A stretch of DNA of 64,000 bases from Staphylococcus argenteus (GCF_000236925.1 NC_016941.1:1116001-1180000), one strand, 5' to 3'. Positions 46,392 through 57,155 are shown, counted from the stretch's first letter. Notes: generated by a model from the letters alone, not told the origin. A program made the numbers and translations.

Positions 46392-46432
46392 GATTGTAAT
46401 GAATCATGTAATTTAAATGTATAATTACAATC
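46392..46432 (+). other. Hairpin in the carB-pyrF gap
   Basis: GATTGTAAT and ATTACAATC form a 9-bp stem with a 23-base loop, followed by TCAATCTTTT. Possible intra-operon processing or partial termination site. Confidence 0.5.
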
Positions 46433-46477
46433 TCAATCTTTTAAATGAATTTCTTAATGTAAAGGGAGACATGTAAG

Positions 46478-47170
46478 ATGAAAGATTTGCCAATTATTGC
46501 ATTAGATTTTGAATCAAAAGATAAAGTAAATCAATTTTTAGATTTGTTTGATGAAGCATTATTTGTAAAAGTAGGTATGGAACTTTTTTATCAAGAAGGA
46601 CCGCAGTTAATAAATGAAATTAAAGGTCGAGGTCATGATGTGTTTTTAGATTTAAAGTTACATGACATTCCTAATACAGTTGGAAAAGCTATGGAAGGAT
46701 TAGCAAAATTAAATGTTGATTTAGTTAATGTACATGCAGCTGGTGGGACTAAGATGATGTCTGAGGCAATAAAGGGATTAAGAAAAAATAATCAACATAC
46801 AAAAATTATTGCGGTAACACAGCTTACATCTACAACTGAAGACATGTTACATCAAGAACAAAATATACAATCAACTATTGAAGAAGCGGTTTTAAACTAT
46901 GCAACATTAGCCAAAAATGCTGGTTTAGACGGTGTTGTTTGTTCACCACTCGAAAGTCGTATGTTAACTGATGAATTAGGTGAATCATTTTTGAAAGTCA
47001 CTCCAGGTATTAGACCTAAAGGAGCATCACAAGATGATCAACATCGAATTACGACGCCAGAAGAAGCAAGACAATTAGGTTCGACACATATCGTTGTTGG
47101 TAGACCTATTACACAAAGTGACAATCCTGTTGAAAGTTATCATAAAATAAAAGAAAGTTGGTTAGCATAA
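46478..47170 (+). CDS. pyrF: Orotidine 5'-phosphate decarboxylase
   Basis: Final step to UMP. The 230-residue TIM barrel has the catalytic [11 protein letters not shown] segment near 59-69 (Asp-Lys-Asp array), VHAAGG near 88-93, VVCSPLE, and the phosphate-binding [11 protein letters not shown] near 203. AAAGGGAG precedes the ATG. It shares one base with pyrE (TAATG). Confidence 0.97.
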   Translation: MKDLPIIALDFESKDKVNQFLDLFDEALFVKVGMELFYQEGPQLINEIKGRGHDVFLDLKLHDIPNTVGKAMEGLAKLNVDLVNVHAAGGTKMMSEAIKGLRKNNQHTKIIAVTQLTSTTEDMLHQEQNIQSTIEEAVLNYATLAKNAGLDGVVCSPLESRMLTDELGESFLKVTPGIRPKGASQDDQHRITTPEEARQLGSTHIVVGRPITQSDNPVESYHKIKESWLA

Positions 47171-47781
47171 TGGCAAAAGAAATTGCAAAATCATTATTAG
47201 ATATTGAAGCTGTAACTTTATCACCAAATGATTTATATACATGGAGTTCAGGTATTAAATCACCAATATATTGTGACAACCGAATTACACTAGGTTATCC
47301 ATTAGTTCGTGGTGCAATTCGTGATGGATTAATTAATTTAATTAAGGAACATTTTCCTGATGTTGAAATAGTTTCAGGTACAGCTACTGCAGGAATTCCT
47401 CATGCAGCATTCATTGCTGAAAAGTTAAAACTGCCAATGAATTATGTACGATCTTCAAGTAAGAGTCATGGCAAACAGAATCAAATTGAAGGTGCTAAAA
47501 GTGAAGGTAAAAAAGTAGTTGTAATTGAAGATTTAATTTCAACAGGTGGTTCTTCAGTAACAGCAGTTGAAGCGTTAAAACAAGCGGGTGCAGAAGTGCT
47601 AGGTGTAGTAGCTATTTTTACTTATGGTTTGAAAAAAGCTGATGAAACGTTTAAAAATATCGAACTGCCATTCTATACATTAAGTGATTACAATGAACTT
47701 ATTGAAGTTGCTAAAGATGAAGGTAAAATTTCTAAAGAAGATATTCAAACATTAGTTGAATGGAGAGACAACTTAGCATAA
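47170..47781 (+). CDS. pyrE: Orotate phosphoribosyltransferase
   Basis: Makes OMP from orotate and PRPP. The 203 residues start at the ATG overlapping the pyrF stop. The PRPP loop [17 protein letters not shown] is near 117-133, with conserved [10 protein letters not shown] near 76. Last biosynthetic gene of the operon; pyrD lies elsewhere, as is usual in staphylococci. Confidence 0.97.
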   Translation: MAKEIAKSLLDIEAVTLSPNDLYTWSSGIKSPIYCDNRITLGYPLVRGAIRDGLINLIKEHFPDVEIVSGTATAGIPHAAFIAEKLKLPMNYVRSSSKSHGKQNQIEGAKSEGKKVVVIEDLISTGGSSVTAVEALKQAGAEVLGVVAIFTYGLKKADETFKNIELPFYTLSDYNELIEVAKDEGKISKEDIQTLVEWRDNLA

Positions 47782-47810
47782 GATAGTCATTAGAAGGGGG
47801 AATTCAGCAA

Positions 47811-48017
47811 ATGAATGACAACACATCTAATGATTTATATGGAAAAATAAAACATTGTAATGAGTTTATTAATGATTCTAATCATTCTAATCAAATTGAT
47901 GACCATGAAACTGAAAACACTTCGAGCGAGCATATAAAAAATGCATCTGAAATAAATCAAAATGATGATTTATTTAAACATGTGAAAAATATATTACGTA
48001 AACAAGGTCAAATATAA
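47811..48017 (+). CDS. Hypothetical 68-residue Asn/His-rich protein
   Basis: A strong AGAAGGGGG site lies about 11 bases before the ATG, 29 bases after pyrE, so it probably belongs to the pyr transcript. The product is hydrophilic, rich in Asn, Asp, His and Ser, with a low-complexity centre and a basic amphipathic C-terminus (LFKHVKNILRKQGQI). No signal peptide, membrane segment or known domain. It lies just before the operon's terminator. Function unknown. Confidence 0.65.
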   Translation: MNDNTSNDLYGKIKHCNEFINDSNHSNQIDDHETENTSSEHIKNASEINQNDDLFKHVKNILRKQGQI

Positions 48018-48022
48018 AAATT

Positions 48023-48088
48023 AAAAGCTATAGTGTTAAATGTTAGGAAAGTATAATTGATTTCTAACATAAAAACACTATAGCTTTT
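48023..48088. terminator. Two-tier terminator between pyr operon and peptide gene
   Basis: The outer stem AAAAGCTATAGTGTT/AACACTATAGCTTTT encloses the inner TGTTAG/CTAACA. T-rich flanks exist on both strands, so it can serve both directions. Confidence 0.85.
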
Positions 48089-48104
48089 GTTATATAGTTA
48101 TTAC

Positions 48105-48188
48105 TTAGCGGATTATCAATTTTATTAAAATCCAACCAATTAAAAATACAAGTAATAGGACTAGTACTGGAATCACATAATGTAACAT
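48105..48188 (-). CDS. 27-residue membrane peptide
   Basis: On the minus strand an ATG follows AAAGGAGGG by about 5 bases, an excellent ribosome site. The peptide is one long hydrophobic helix (LHYVIPVLVLLLVFLIGWIL) with a basic end (KLIIR). It is followed by a terminator on that strand. Such peptides may be membrane-stress proteins, partners of larger membrane proteins or type I-like toxins. No antisense RNA signature was found here. No family recognised. Confidence 0.55.
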   Translation of the reverse strand: MLHYVIPVLVLLLVFLIGWILIKLIIR

Positions 48189-48216
48189 AACGTCCCTCCT
48201 TTAACTTAATATTAAT

Positions 48217-48252
48217 TGTAATCAAATTTGACAATAAGTCAAAACATTAATA
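48217..48252 (-). promoter_or_regulatory. Possible promoter/operator of the membrane peptide
   Basis: The palindrome TTGAC-AATAA-GTCAA lies at 48228-48242. On the minus strand, TTGACT and TTGTCA within it are candidate -35 boxes; TTGTCA-N17-TATTAA is the best pair. Low certainty. Confidence 0.3.
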
Positions 48253-48447
48253 TCTATTTAATACAATGATTTTAAGTTGCATTCGATTGTTTTTTTAATC
48301 GTAGGTCTAAACGAAAAATTTGTAGTATTTTGTTAAGAAAATTGAGTGAGAAAACCGCTTCTTTTCTTATAAATTCAATTACAGTTTTAATGTTTTGAGT
48401 ATGTTAATATAGTTATATATGCAAGTTGAATCTTAAGGAGGCAAACC

Positions 48448-48849
48448 ATGAATATACCAAAAATTACGACGTTTTTAATGTTCAATAATCAAGCTGAAGA
48501 AGCCGTTAATTTATATACAAGTCTATTTGAGGACAGTGAAATTATTACGATGGCTAAATATGGTGAAGATGGCCCTGGAGATCCAGGAACGGTACAACAT
48601 TCAATATTTACTTTGAATGGCCAAGTGTTTATGGCAATTGACGCGAATAGTGGTACAGAATTACCAATGAATCCTGCGATTTCATTATTCGTTACGGTTA
48701 AAGACACATTAGAAATGGAAAGACTATTTAATGGCCTAAAAGATGAGGGCGCTATATTAATGCCTAAAACTAATATGCCACCTTATCGTGAATTTGCTTG
48801 GGTTCAAGACAAATTTGGCGTTAGTTTTCAATTAGCATTACCGGAATAA
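48448..48849 (+). CDS. PhnB-like VOC-fold protein
   Basis: A 133-residue protein of the PhnB/glyoxalase-like group (sometimes annotated as a 3-demethylubiquinone methyltransferase-like domain). It has the typical start ITTFLMFNNQAEEAVNLYTSLF and the segments VQHSIFTLNGQVFMAID and AWVQDKFGVSFQL. AAGGAGG is 8 bases before the ATG. Enzymatic role unknown; metal-binding residues of true glyoxalases are not evident. Confidence 0.85.
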   Translation: MNIPKITTFLMFNNQAEEAVNLYTSLFEDSEIITMAKYGEDGPGDPGTVQHSIFTLNGQVFMAIDANSGTELPMNPAISLFVTVKDTLEMERLFNGLKDEGAILMPKTNMPPYREFAWVQDKFGVSFQLALPE

Positions 48850-48993
48850 TAATATTATTGAAATATTGAATCAATTATATTTGAATTTTAATTTTAAAAG
48901 TATGCTCGTATTTAAAAGGAAATGATGCAAAATATAAGAACTATTTAAGGAAAAACCAATATAAATAGTTTTTTAGATTTAAATAATCAAAAC

Positions 48994-49041
48994 GAAACAC
49001 CTCATGATAGAAGATGTTGTCATCTTATTGTGAGGTGTTTC
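48994..49041. terminator. Bidirectional terminator
   Basis: GAAACACCTCA pairs with TGAGGTGTTTC between the convergent PhnB-like and rqcH genes. Confidence 0.85.
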
Positions 49042-49059
49042 TTATAGTATTTATAAGTT

Positions 49060-50754
49060 TTATTGTTTCATTCGTTGAATATGTTCATAATCGGGTGTTG
49101 CATATAATGTTTTTTGATTATCATATGTTACAAAACCTGGCTTTGCACCAGATGGTTTGTGCACATTTTTTATTAATGTGTAGTCAACAGGTATTTGTCC
49201 AGAGTTACCAGCTTTTGAAAAATATCCTGCTAACATTGCAGCTTCTTTAATTGTATTTTCGCTTGGTTCTTCGTTAAATATAACGACATGTGAGCCTGGG
49301 ATATCTTTTGTATGCAACCATGTGTAAGTTTTTTTAGCTTTTTTATTAGTTAAATAATCATTTTGTTTATTATTTTTACCGACAAAAATATCATCACCGT
49401 CTGTTGAAATATAATGTTGCAATTGAATCTGCTCTTTTTTCTTTTTATTTTGATTTTTACGCTGTTTCATAAAACCTTGTTCAGATAATTCATCTCTTAT
49501 TTCATCGATATCTTGAACAGAAATATGTTGCAATTGCTGTTCAATCGTTAAAAAGTATTCAATATTATCTTTCGTTAATTGAATTTGATGTTCTAATTCA
49601 TGTTCTCTCGTTTTCATGCGATTATATTGCTTATAGTAATACTGCGCGTTTGCAGAAGGTGATTTCGTTGGATTTAAAGGTATTAATACTTCATCATTTG
49701 TGTAATAATTTAGTGCTTTAAGTTCTTTATCACCTTGTTTAATTCGGTAAATGTTGGCTGTAATTAACTCACCATACAACTGCTCTGTATCTTTATTTTT
49801 AGCTTGTTCATATTCTTCAATCAACTTTGCCAATTTATTTTGGTATTTGTGTAATTGTTGCAGAACGAATCGCACTAAATCGTTTGCTCTTTGTTTTACT
49901 CGTTCACGTTCACCACGTGCATCATAAAATCGATCGAGTAAATCATTCAATGAATCATAAGTGACCATATCATCATGAAATTGTTTTAACTTCATAAAAT
50001 AAAAATCTTCTTTTCCAGTTTCATGATTTTTATGAAAAACAGGTGTAGGTGGTAATTTAGTTTCAGCCATCACTTCGTCAAATGCTTCCGGTAATGAAGT
50101 TGATGTCATAAACTGACGTCGACTAACGATTTCATTTGTGATTAAGGGGCTAAAACCTTCGAATTGATTTAGTAATTGTTTTGCAATGTTACCCGAATTA
50201 AAATCTATATATTTTAAAACGTCCGCACCGGTTACTTCATATGGATTTATTTTATGTTGTGTTGGTGGTGCTTCATAATTAAATCCAGGCATTACAGTTC
50301 GATATTGATTCGTATTCGGTGTTAAGTGTTTAAATCCTTCTATGATTTTACGATTATCATCCACTAAAATTAAATTACTATGTTTACCCATAATCTCAAG
50401 AATAACGGTTCGATGGATTGTATCACCGATTTCATCCTTACTTTTAATATCAATTTCGACGCGGCGATCATTACCAATTTGTTTGATAGACTCAATGATG
50501 CCACCTTCTAAATGTTTTCTAAATACACGTGCAAACATAGGCGGATTAAATGGATTATCATATTTCTTTGTAGTCAATTGTAACCTTGAAAAGTTAGGAT
50601 GAATTGACAACAATAATTGATGGTTTTGTCTATTTTGACGTACAACCATAAGAATAGTATCATTTTCTGGCTGGTTGATTTTGTGGATACGTCCTGTTGT
50701 TAAAAATTGTAAAGATTCTACCATCTTCTTTGTAAATAAGCCGTCATAAGCCAT
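49060..50754 (-). CDS. rqcH: Ribosome quality control factor RqcH (NFACT family, FbpA-like)
   Basis: Binds stalled 50S-peptidyl-tRNA complexes and adds C-terminal alanine tails, marking nascent chains for degradation; older annotations call it a fibronectin-binding protein. The 564 residues show an NFACT-N domain with the Asp96-Arg97 pair known to be needed for tRNA-Ala handling, HhH-like elements, a coiled coil (about 280-440) and an NFACT-R domain near 445-540 (DIFVGKNNKQNDYLT). AAGGTGG precedes the ATG. Confidence 0.92.
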   Translation of the reverse strand: MAYDGLFTKKMVESLQFLTTGRIHKINQPENDTILMVVRQNRQNHQLLLSIHPNFSRLQLTTKKYDNPFNPPMFARVFRKHLEGGIIESIKQIGNDRRVEIDIKSKDEIGDTIHRTVILEIMGKHSNLILVDDNRKIIEGFKHLTPNTNQYRTVMPGFNYEAPPTQHKINPYEVTGADVLKYIDFNSGNIAKQLLNQFEGFSPLITNEIVSRRQFMTSTSLPEAFDEVMAETKLPPTPVFHKNHETGKEDFYFMKLKQFHDDMVTYDSLNDLLDRFYDARGERERVKQRANDLVRFVLQQLHKYQNKLAKLIEEYEQAKNKDTEQLYGELITANIYRIKQGDKELKALNYYTNDEVLIPLNPTKSPSANAQYYYKQYNRMKTREHELEHQIQLTKDNIEYFLTIEQQLQHISVQDIDEIRDELSEQGFMKQRKNQNKKKKEQIQLQHYISTDGDDIFVGKNNKQNDYLTNKKAKKTYTWLHTKDIPGSHVVIFNEEPSENTIKEAAMLAGYFSKAGNSGQIPVDYTLIKNVHKPSGAKPGFVTYDNQKTLYATPDYEHIQRMKQ

Positions 50755-51024
50755 AATATATCTTCCACCTTCTTCATATCATTCGTTTCATTTTAACATG
50801 TCTATAACTTTTCAGCATAATTATTACGTTTATTATGAGATTTTCATTTTAAAAGACCAAAATGGTTGCAATTCAATTTATGTTTTGAAAAATTATCATG
50901 CAATATAACGATATTGTTAGACCTATGAGAAATTATGGCATGCAACTTCAAATATGCTATACAATATAAAGAACAATGTGATATCATATTTAAATAATAG
51001 AAGATTAGCTTAGAGAGGTCGTAA

Positions 51025-51650
<626 letters not shown>

Positions 51651-51651
<1 letters not shown>

Positions 51652-51869
51652 TGTTAAATCCACCATTAAACCAATTAACAGCACAAATTAAATCAAAATA
51701 TTTAATTGCAACAACAGCAGCTAAAAGAGCTCGTGAAATTGATGAACATCCTGAAACGGAATTATTAAGTGAATATCACTCATACAAACCAGTTGGTAGA
51801 GCGTTAGAAGAAATTGCAGACGGTAAAATTCGTCCGATAATTTCAAGTGATTATTACGGTAAAGAGTAA
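51651..51869 (+). CDS. rpoZ: RNA polymerase omega subunit
   Basis: A 72-residue subunit that helps assemble the beta-prime chain. The conserved ATTAAKRAREID segment is near 22-33 and YKPVGRALEEIADGKI near 45. The ATG overlaps the gmk stop, the usual gmk-rpoZ pair. A terminator follows. Confidence 0.95.
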
Positions 51870-51930
51870 TACCAATTAAATTAATGATATTGAATTTGTC
51901 ATATTAAATACGGCATCAGACATAATAATT

Positions 51931-51959
51931 AAACGCACCTGAGGAGGTGTGTTTTTTTA
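51931..51959 (+). terminator. Terminator of gmk-rpoZ
   Basis: AACGCACCT-GAGG-AGGTGTGTT with a T7 run. Confidence 0.9.
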
Positions 51960-52082
51960 GTTTATTCAAAGATTGATGTTATAATTAAACTAAATTTGTG
52001 ATTTTGAGATGGCAAAAGTCATATTTATATTATTAATGACAACTTGTACTAAAAAGCTAGTGATATTTAAGGGAGAATGAAT

Positions 52083-53282
52083 ATGAAAAAAATTTTGTTA
52101 GCCGTAACAGGTGGTATCGCTGCATATAAGGCGATTGATTTAACAAGTAAGTTAACGCAATCAGGATACGATGTGCGCGTTATGTTAACAGAGCATGCTC
52201 AAAAATTTGTTACACCATTAGCATTTCAAGCAATTAGTCGTAATGCAGTTTATACAGATACATTTATTGAGGAAAACCCTGAAGAAATACAGCATATTGC
52301 ATTAGGAGATTGGGCAGATGCAATTGTTGTTGCACCAGCAACGGCAAATATAATTGCAAAGTTGAGTGTAGGAATAGCTGATGATGTAGTGACATCAACA
52401 TTATTAGCAACAGAAACAGCTAAATTTATTGCGCCTGCGATGAATGTGCATATGTATGAAAATAAACGTACACAGCGTAATATTAATGTTTTAAAAGAAG
52501 ATGGCTATCATTTCATTGAACCTGGTAGCGGATTTTTAGCTTGTGGATATGTTGCTAAAGGGCGCATGGAAGAACCACTTCAAATTGTTTCAGTATTAAA
52601 TGATTATTTTCAAAACGACTCTCGTTTAGCTGATAGTTCATTTAACGGAAAACATGCCTTAGTTACTGCTGGACCGACAGTGGAAGTTATAGATCCTGTT
52701 AGATTTGTATCCAATCGCTCATCAGGAAAGATGGGATATGCAATTGCTGAAGCATTGCGAGATCGTGGCGCAATTGTTACGTTAGTTTCTGGACCAACAA
52801 ATTTAGAAGATCCTGAAAATATCGAAGTGATTCATGTACAGAGTGCTGAAGAAATGTTTGAAGAAGTCACATCACGATTTAAATTGCAAGATATAGTTAT
52901 AAAAGCAGCAGCCGTTTCTGACTATACGCCAGTTGATGTACTTGAACATAAAATGAAAAAACAAGATGGCGATTTGTCAGTTTCATTTAAGCGTACAAAA
53001 GACATTTTAAAATATTTAGGTGAACATAAAACGACACAATACTTAGTAGGTTTTGCAGCAGAGACAGAAGATATTGAAAATTATGCAGAACAAAAGTTGC
53101 GTAAGAAAAATGCAGACGTAATTATTTCAAATAACGTTGGTGATATGTCTATTGGATTTAATTCTGATGATAACGAATTAACAATGCATTTTAAAAATAC
53201 AGAAAAAGTAAATATTAAGAAAGGGAAAAAAGTGGCATTAGCCGCTCAAATTTTAGATGAATTAGAAACTAGGTGGCAATAA
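52083..53282 (+). CDS. coaBC: Phosphopantothenoylcysteine synthetase/decarboxylase
   Basis: Bifunctional coenzyme A enzyme: an N-terminal FMN-dependent decarboxylase (about 1-185) with GGIAAYKAIDL and the active cysteine loop GSGFLACGYVAKGRM near 146-160, and a C-terminal CTP-dependent synthetase (about 190-399) with TAGPTVEVIDPVRFVSNRSSGKMG. The ATG used lies 7 bases after GGGAG; another ATG two codons earlier is too close. One-base overlap with priA. Confidence 0.95.
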   Translation: MKKILLAVTGGIAAYKAIDLTSKLTQSGYDVRVMLTEHAQKFVTPLAFQAISRNAVYTDTFIEENPEEIQHIALGDWADAIVVAPATANIIAKLSVGIADDVVTSTLLATETAKFIAPAMNVHMYENKRTQRNINVLKEDGYHFIEPGSGFLACGYVAKGRMEEPLQIVSVLNDYFQNDSRLADSSFNGKHALVTAGPTVEVIDPVRFVSNRSSGKMGYAIAEALRDRGAIVTLVSGPTNLEDPENIEVIHVQSAEEMFEEVTSRFKLQDIVIKAAAVSDYTPVDVLEHKMKKQDGDLSVSFKRTKDILKYLGEHKTTQYLVGFAAETEDIENYAEQKLRKKNADVIISNNVGDMSIGFNSDDNELTMHFKNTEKVNIKKGKKVALAAQILDELETRWQ

Positions 53283-55690
53283 TGATAGCGAAAGTCATTG
53301 TCGATGTAGCGTCGAAGAGCGTTGACTATAAATTTGATTATTTAATTCCAGAACGATTAGTATCTGTGATACAGCCAGGTATCCGAGTTGTTGTTCCATT
53401 TGGACCTAGAACAATTCAAGGCTATGTAATGGAAGTTACTACACAACCTGACTCACAACTTGATATGTCAAAATTGAAAAGTATTATTGAAGTGAAAGAT
53501 ATTAAGCCAGAGCTAACACCAGAATTAATTGCATTAAGTGAATGGATGAGCGCGACGCATGTTATAAAACGAATTTCAATGTTAGAAGTTATGTTGCCGA
53601 GCGCGATTAAAGCTAAATATAAAAAGGCATTTATGCTTAAAGATGATACAGAGGTAACGGCAGACATTTTAAAACGATTTGATAAAAATGGTTTCTATTA
53701 TTACAAAGATGCACAAAAAAATAATGATATAGCATCACTTATGTCGCTATTACAAGCTGGAATCATTGAAGAGAAAACGATTCTTTCTCAAAATGTTACT
53801 AAAAAAACGAAGCGGGCAGTTCGAATCATTGATGGATTTAATCCTGATGAAGTATTAGCTAAGCTGGAGAAAATTATTAAACAATACGATTTGTATGCGT
53901 TTTTGTCTGAAGAACAACATAAAACTATATTTTTATCAGACATTGAAGATATGGGCTTTTCAAAGTCTAGTTTAGATGGATTGGTTAAAAAAGGATATGT
54001 GGAAAAGTATGACGCTATCGTTGAAAGAGATCCATTTAAAGATCGTGTTTTTGAGCAAGAATCAAAGAGACAGCTTACGACAGACCAACAGCGAGCGTAT
54101 GCTGCAATTAATGAAAAAATAATAAATCAAGAACAAGCAACATTCTTGCTTCATGGCGTTACTGGATCAGGTAAAACAGAAGTATATTTACAAACGATAG
54201 AAGATGTGTTGAATCAAGGTAAACAGGCAATGATGTTGGTTCCTGAAATTGCGCTAACACCGCAAATGGTTTTAAGATTTAAACGTCGATTTGGTGATGA
54301 CGTTGCAGTATTACATTCTGGTTTATCTAATGGTGAACGTTATGATGAGTGGCAAAAAATTAGAGATGGTCGGGCGCAAGTAAGTGTTGGTGCAAGGTCT
54401 AGTGTATTTGCGCCGTTTAAAAATTTGGGTTTAATTATTATTGATGAAGAGCATGAGTCTACTTATAAGCAAGAAGATTATCCTAGATACCATGCGAGAG
54501 AAATTGCACAGTGGCGAAGTGAGTATCATCATTGTCCCGTTATACTAGGTAGTGCAACGCCATGTCTTGAAAGTTATGCAAGAGCCGAAAAAGGTGTTTA
54601 TCAGTTATTATCATTACCAAATAGAGTTAACCAACAGGCATTGCCTGATATTGACATTGTGGATATGCGTACTGAATTGAGTGAAGGTAATCGTTCTATG
54701 TTTTCTAAAGATTTACGCGAAGCAATACAATTAAGATTAGATCGCCAGGAACAAGTTGTCTTATTTTTAAATAGACGTGGTTATGCATCATTTATGCTTT
54801 GTCGAGATTGTGGTTATGTGCCACAATGCCCTAATTGTGATATTTCCTTAACGTATCATAAGACGACTGATTTATTAAAATGTCACTATTGTGGTTACCA
54901 AGAGACGCCTCCTAATCAATGTCCGAACTGTGAAAGTGAGCACATTCGTCAAGTTGGTACTGGTACTCAAAAAGTTGAAGAACTGTTGCAACAAGAATTT
55001 GAAGGCGCTCGTATTATTAGAATGGATGTAGATACAACTTCTAAAAAAGGTGCTCATGAAAAATTACTAACAGAGTTTGAAAAAGGTAATGGTGACATTT
55101 TACTTGGTACTCAAATGATTGCTAAAGGGTTAGACTATCCGAATATTACTTTAGTTGGTGTATTAAATGCAGATACTATGTTAAATTTGCCTGATTTTAG
55201 AGCAAGTGAACGTACATATCAATTATTAACACAAGTAGCTGGTAGAGCTGGTCGTCATGAAAAGGCAGGTCAAGTAATCATTCAAACATATAATCCGGAG
55301 CATTATTCGATTTTAGATGTTCAAAAAAATGACTATTTAACTTTTTATCGCCAAGAAATGGAATATCGTAAATTAGGCAAATATCCACCATACTATTATT
55401 TAATTAATTTTACGATTTCACATAAGGAAATGAAAAAAGTTATGGAAGCATCGCAGCATGTTCATAAAATATTGCTACAACATTTAACTGAAAAAGCACT
55501 TGTACTAGGGCCATCACCAGCAGCACTTGCGAGAATTAACAATGAATTCCGCTTCCAAATTTTAGTGAAATATAAGAGTGAACCAGGTTTATTACAAGCC
55601 ATTCAGTTTTTAGATGATTATTATCATGAAAAATTTATAAAAGAAAAATTAGCATTGAAGATAGATATTAATCCTCAGATGATGATGTAA
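53282..55690 (+). CDS. priA: Primosomal replication restart helicase PriA
   Basis: 3'-5' DNA helicase that reloads the replisome at stalled forks. The 802 residues have an N-terminal fork-binding domain, Walker A GVTGSGKTE near 293-301, DEEH (IIIDEEHES) near 390, a zinc-binding module of eight cysteines (CRDCGYVPQCPNC...CHYCGY...CPNC, about 508-555) and helicase motifs V-VI (VAGRAGR near 651). The ATG overlaps the coaBC stop. Confidence 0.96.
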   Translation: MIAKVIVDVASKSVDYKFDYLIPERLVSVIQPGIRVVVPFGPRTIQGYVMEVTTQPDSQLDMSKLKSIIEVKDIKPELTPELIALSEWMSATHVIKRISMLEVMLPSAIKAKYKKAFMLKDDTEVTADILKRFDKNGFYYYKDAQKNNDIASLMSLLQAGIIEEKTILSQNVTKKTKRAVRIIDGFNPDEVLAKLEKIIKQYDLYAFLSEEQHKTIFLSDIEDMGFSKSSLDGLVKKGYVEKYDAIVERDPFKDRVFEQESKRQLTTDQQRAYAAINEKIINQEQATFLLHGVTGSGKTEVYLQTIEDVLNQGKQAMMLVPEIALTPQMVLRFKRRFGDDVAVLHSGLSNGERYDEWQKIRDGRAQVSVGARSSVFAPFKNLGLIIIDEEHESTYKQEDYPRYHAREIAQWRSEYHHCPVILGSATPCLESYARAEKGVYQLLSLPNRVNQQALPDIDIVDMRTELSEGNRSMFSKDLREAIQLRLDRQEQVVLFLNRRGYASFMLCRDCGYVPQCPNCDISLTYHKTTDLLKCHYCGYQETPPNQCPNCESEHIRQVGTGTQKVEELLQQEFEGARIIRMDVDTTSKKGAHEKLLTEFEKGNGDILLGTQMIAKGLDYPNITLVGVLNADTMLNLPDFRASERTYQLLTQVAGRAGRHEKAGQVIIQTYNPEHYSILDVQKNDYLTFYRQEMEYRKLGKYPPYYYLINFTISHKEMKKVMEASQHVHKILLQHLTEKALVLGPSPAALARINNEFRFQILVKYKSEPGLLQAIQFLDDYYHEKFIKEKLALKIDINPQMMM

Positions 55691-56195
55691 CTTTTGGTAG
55701 ACAATACTGTCAGTACAGTGTGTTAAAAGATAATGAAAAATCTCATTTTTACATTAAGGCTAGATAAAGTGATGATTAGTGATAGTTAATATTCAGTCTT
55801 TAATTATTCTTTAATAGACAATTTTATTTTCAAATCGAACTTATGAAAAGATTTCGCTTATTCATAAGTTCGATTTTTTACTTTGTCTAACGAATTCTAG
55901 TTATTGTTTAACCACATAAGTATTAATGAATTGTAATGGTAATAATTGAACAAAATATTTTTAATTAGCAAATTTTAATAGCACAAATTTTATACATGCT
56001 AATTAATGGTTATAAACTGTTTTTCATATACTGATGTTTTAGATATTTAAATAATGATACAAAACATTTTTTCTAAATTATCAATTAAAGTATTTAAAAA
56101 TATAGATAGTTAATGTAAAATAACAATATAAATAAGTTTTTTAAATTTATGTATGCTTAGTTGATTCAAACAAAAAACACAAGAGGAGAAAGTTT
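55691..56195. other. Intergenic region between priA and lipoprotein gene
   Basis: About 500 AT-rich bases: the priA terminator at 55832-55879, then no ORF with a ribosome site and no clear promoter or repeat. Confidence 0.5.
55832..55879 (+). terminator. Terminator of priA
   Basis: AAATCGAACTTATGAA and TTCATAAGTTCGATTT form a perfect 16-bp stem with T-run. Confidence 0.95.
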
Positions 56196-57155
56196 ATGAA
56201 AAAGATACTGGGATGTTTACTTTTAGTTATGCTTTTAGTTGTAGCAGGTTGTTCATTTGGTGGATTTCATAAATCATCGTCAAAAAAATCAGAAGAATCA
56301 AAACAAGAAACTGTAAAAAAAGAAAAAGAATCGGAAGAAGAGAAAGATCCTGATTTAGAGAAATTTGAAGAAATAGAGAAAAAAATGAAAGGAATTAAAG
56401 ACGCACCATCTCTTGATAAGTTGGATCCATTAATGACAGAAAAGTCGTTTACGAATAGTAAAGGGATTCAAGGATGGAAAGATTACAAAGAATTAATGGG
56501 TAAAGTGGAACTTGCAGATTATAGATTTACAAAAGATTCAAAAGGATCGTCTATAAAAGATGTTGATGCATTTTTTAAAGATAAAAAAGGTGTAAAAAGG
56601 AAAGTGATTGAAACGCATGATGATGTAAAACAAGTTGATTATTGGTATGTAGATCCGGATGGAAAGAAAATCGGTAATTCAAACACACCTGTTTTTTACG
56701 CAGAAATTATGACTAAATATAAAGATGGAAAGTTAGTTTATGCATCAGTCGAACCAGGATCTTATGTAATTCATAAAGATGATGCAATTAAATATGACGA
56801 TTATTCTAAGTTGAAAAAATTAAGTCAACTAACTAAACTTGATCATCCAAAACCAGTTCCATATAGCGTAGCTCAAATCAAATCTTTCGGAGTACCTTTA
56901 ACAAGCGTTTCATTTATGGCGCATGGATCAAAGAATCCTAAAGATGAAGTGATGCCGACATTGGCATATTTTACTTTTTCTCCAAAAAATTATGAAGACA
57001 AGTCTAATCCAGATCCAAAAGTTTTAAATTTAGTAGGTATGGATTTCTTAAATGCATCTAGTGATTTTGGTAACGCACATTTTGTTGTTCTAAGTAAATA
57101 TATTAAAGAGTACGAATCAAACTATGAAACTTCGTCAGATGATTCTTTAAAATAG
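56196..57155 (+). CDS. Putative lipoprotein
   Basis: A 319-residue secreted lipoprotein. The signal sequence is MKKILGCLLLVMLLVVAGC, with lipobox VAGC and lipid-modified Cys19. A Lys/Glu/Ser-rich linker (26-60) precedes a globular domain of unknown fold (about 65-310). It would be processed by Lgt and by LspA encoded at 36.0 kb. AGAGGAG is 8 bases before the ATG. Recognised only as a conserved staphylococcal lipoprotein; role unknown. Confidence 0.85.
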   Translation: MKKILGCLLLVMLLVVAGCSFGGFHKSSSKKSEESKQETVKKEKESEEEKDPDLEKFEEIEKKMKGIKDAPSLDKLDPLMTEKSFTNSKGIQGWKDYKELMGKVELADYRFTKDSKGSSIKDVDAFFKDKKGVKRKVIETHDDVKQVDYWYVDPDGKKIGNSNTPVFYAEIMTKYKDGKLVYASVEPGSYVIHKDDAIKYDDYSKLKKLSQLTKLDHPKPVPYSVAQIKSFGVPLTSVSFMAHGSKNPKDEVMPTLAYFTFSPKNYEDKSNPDPKVLNLVGMDFLNASSDFGNAHFVVLSKYIKEYESNYETSSDDSLK

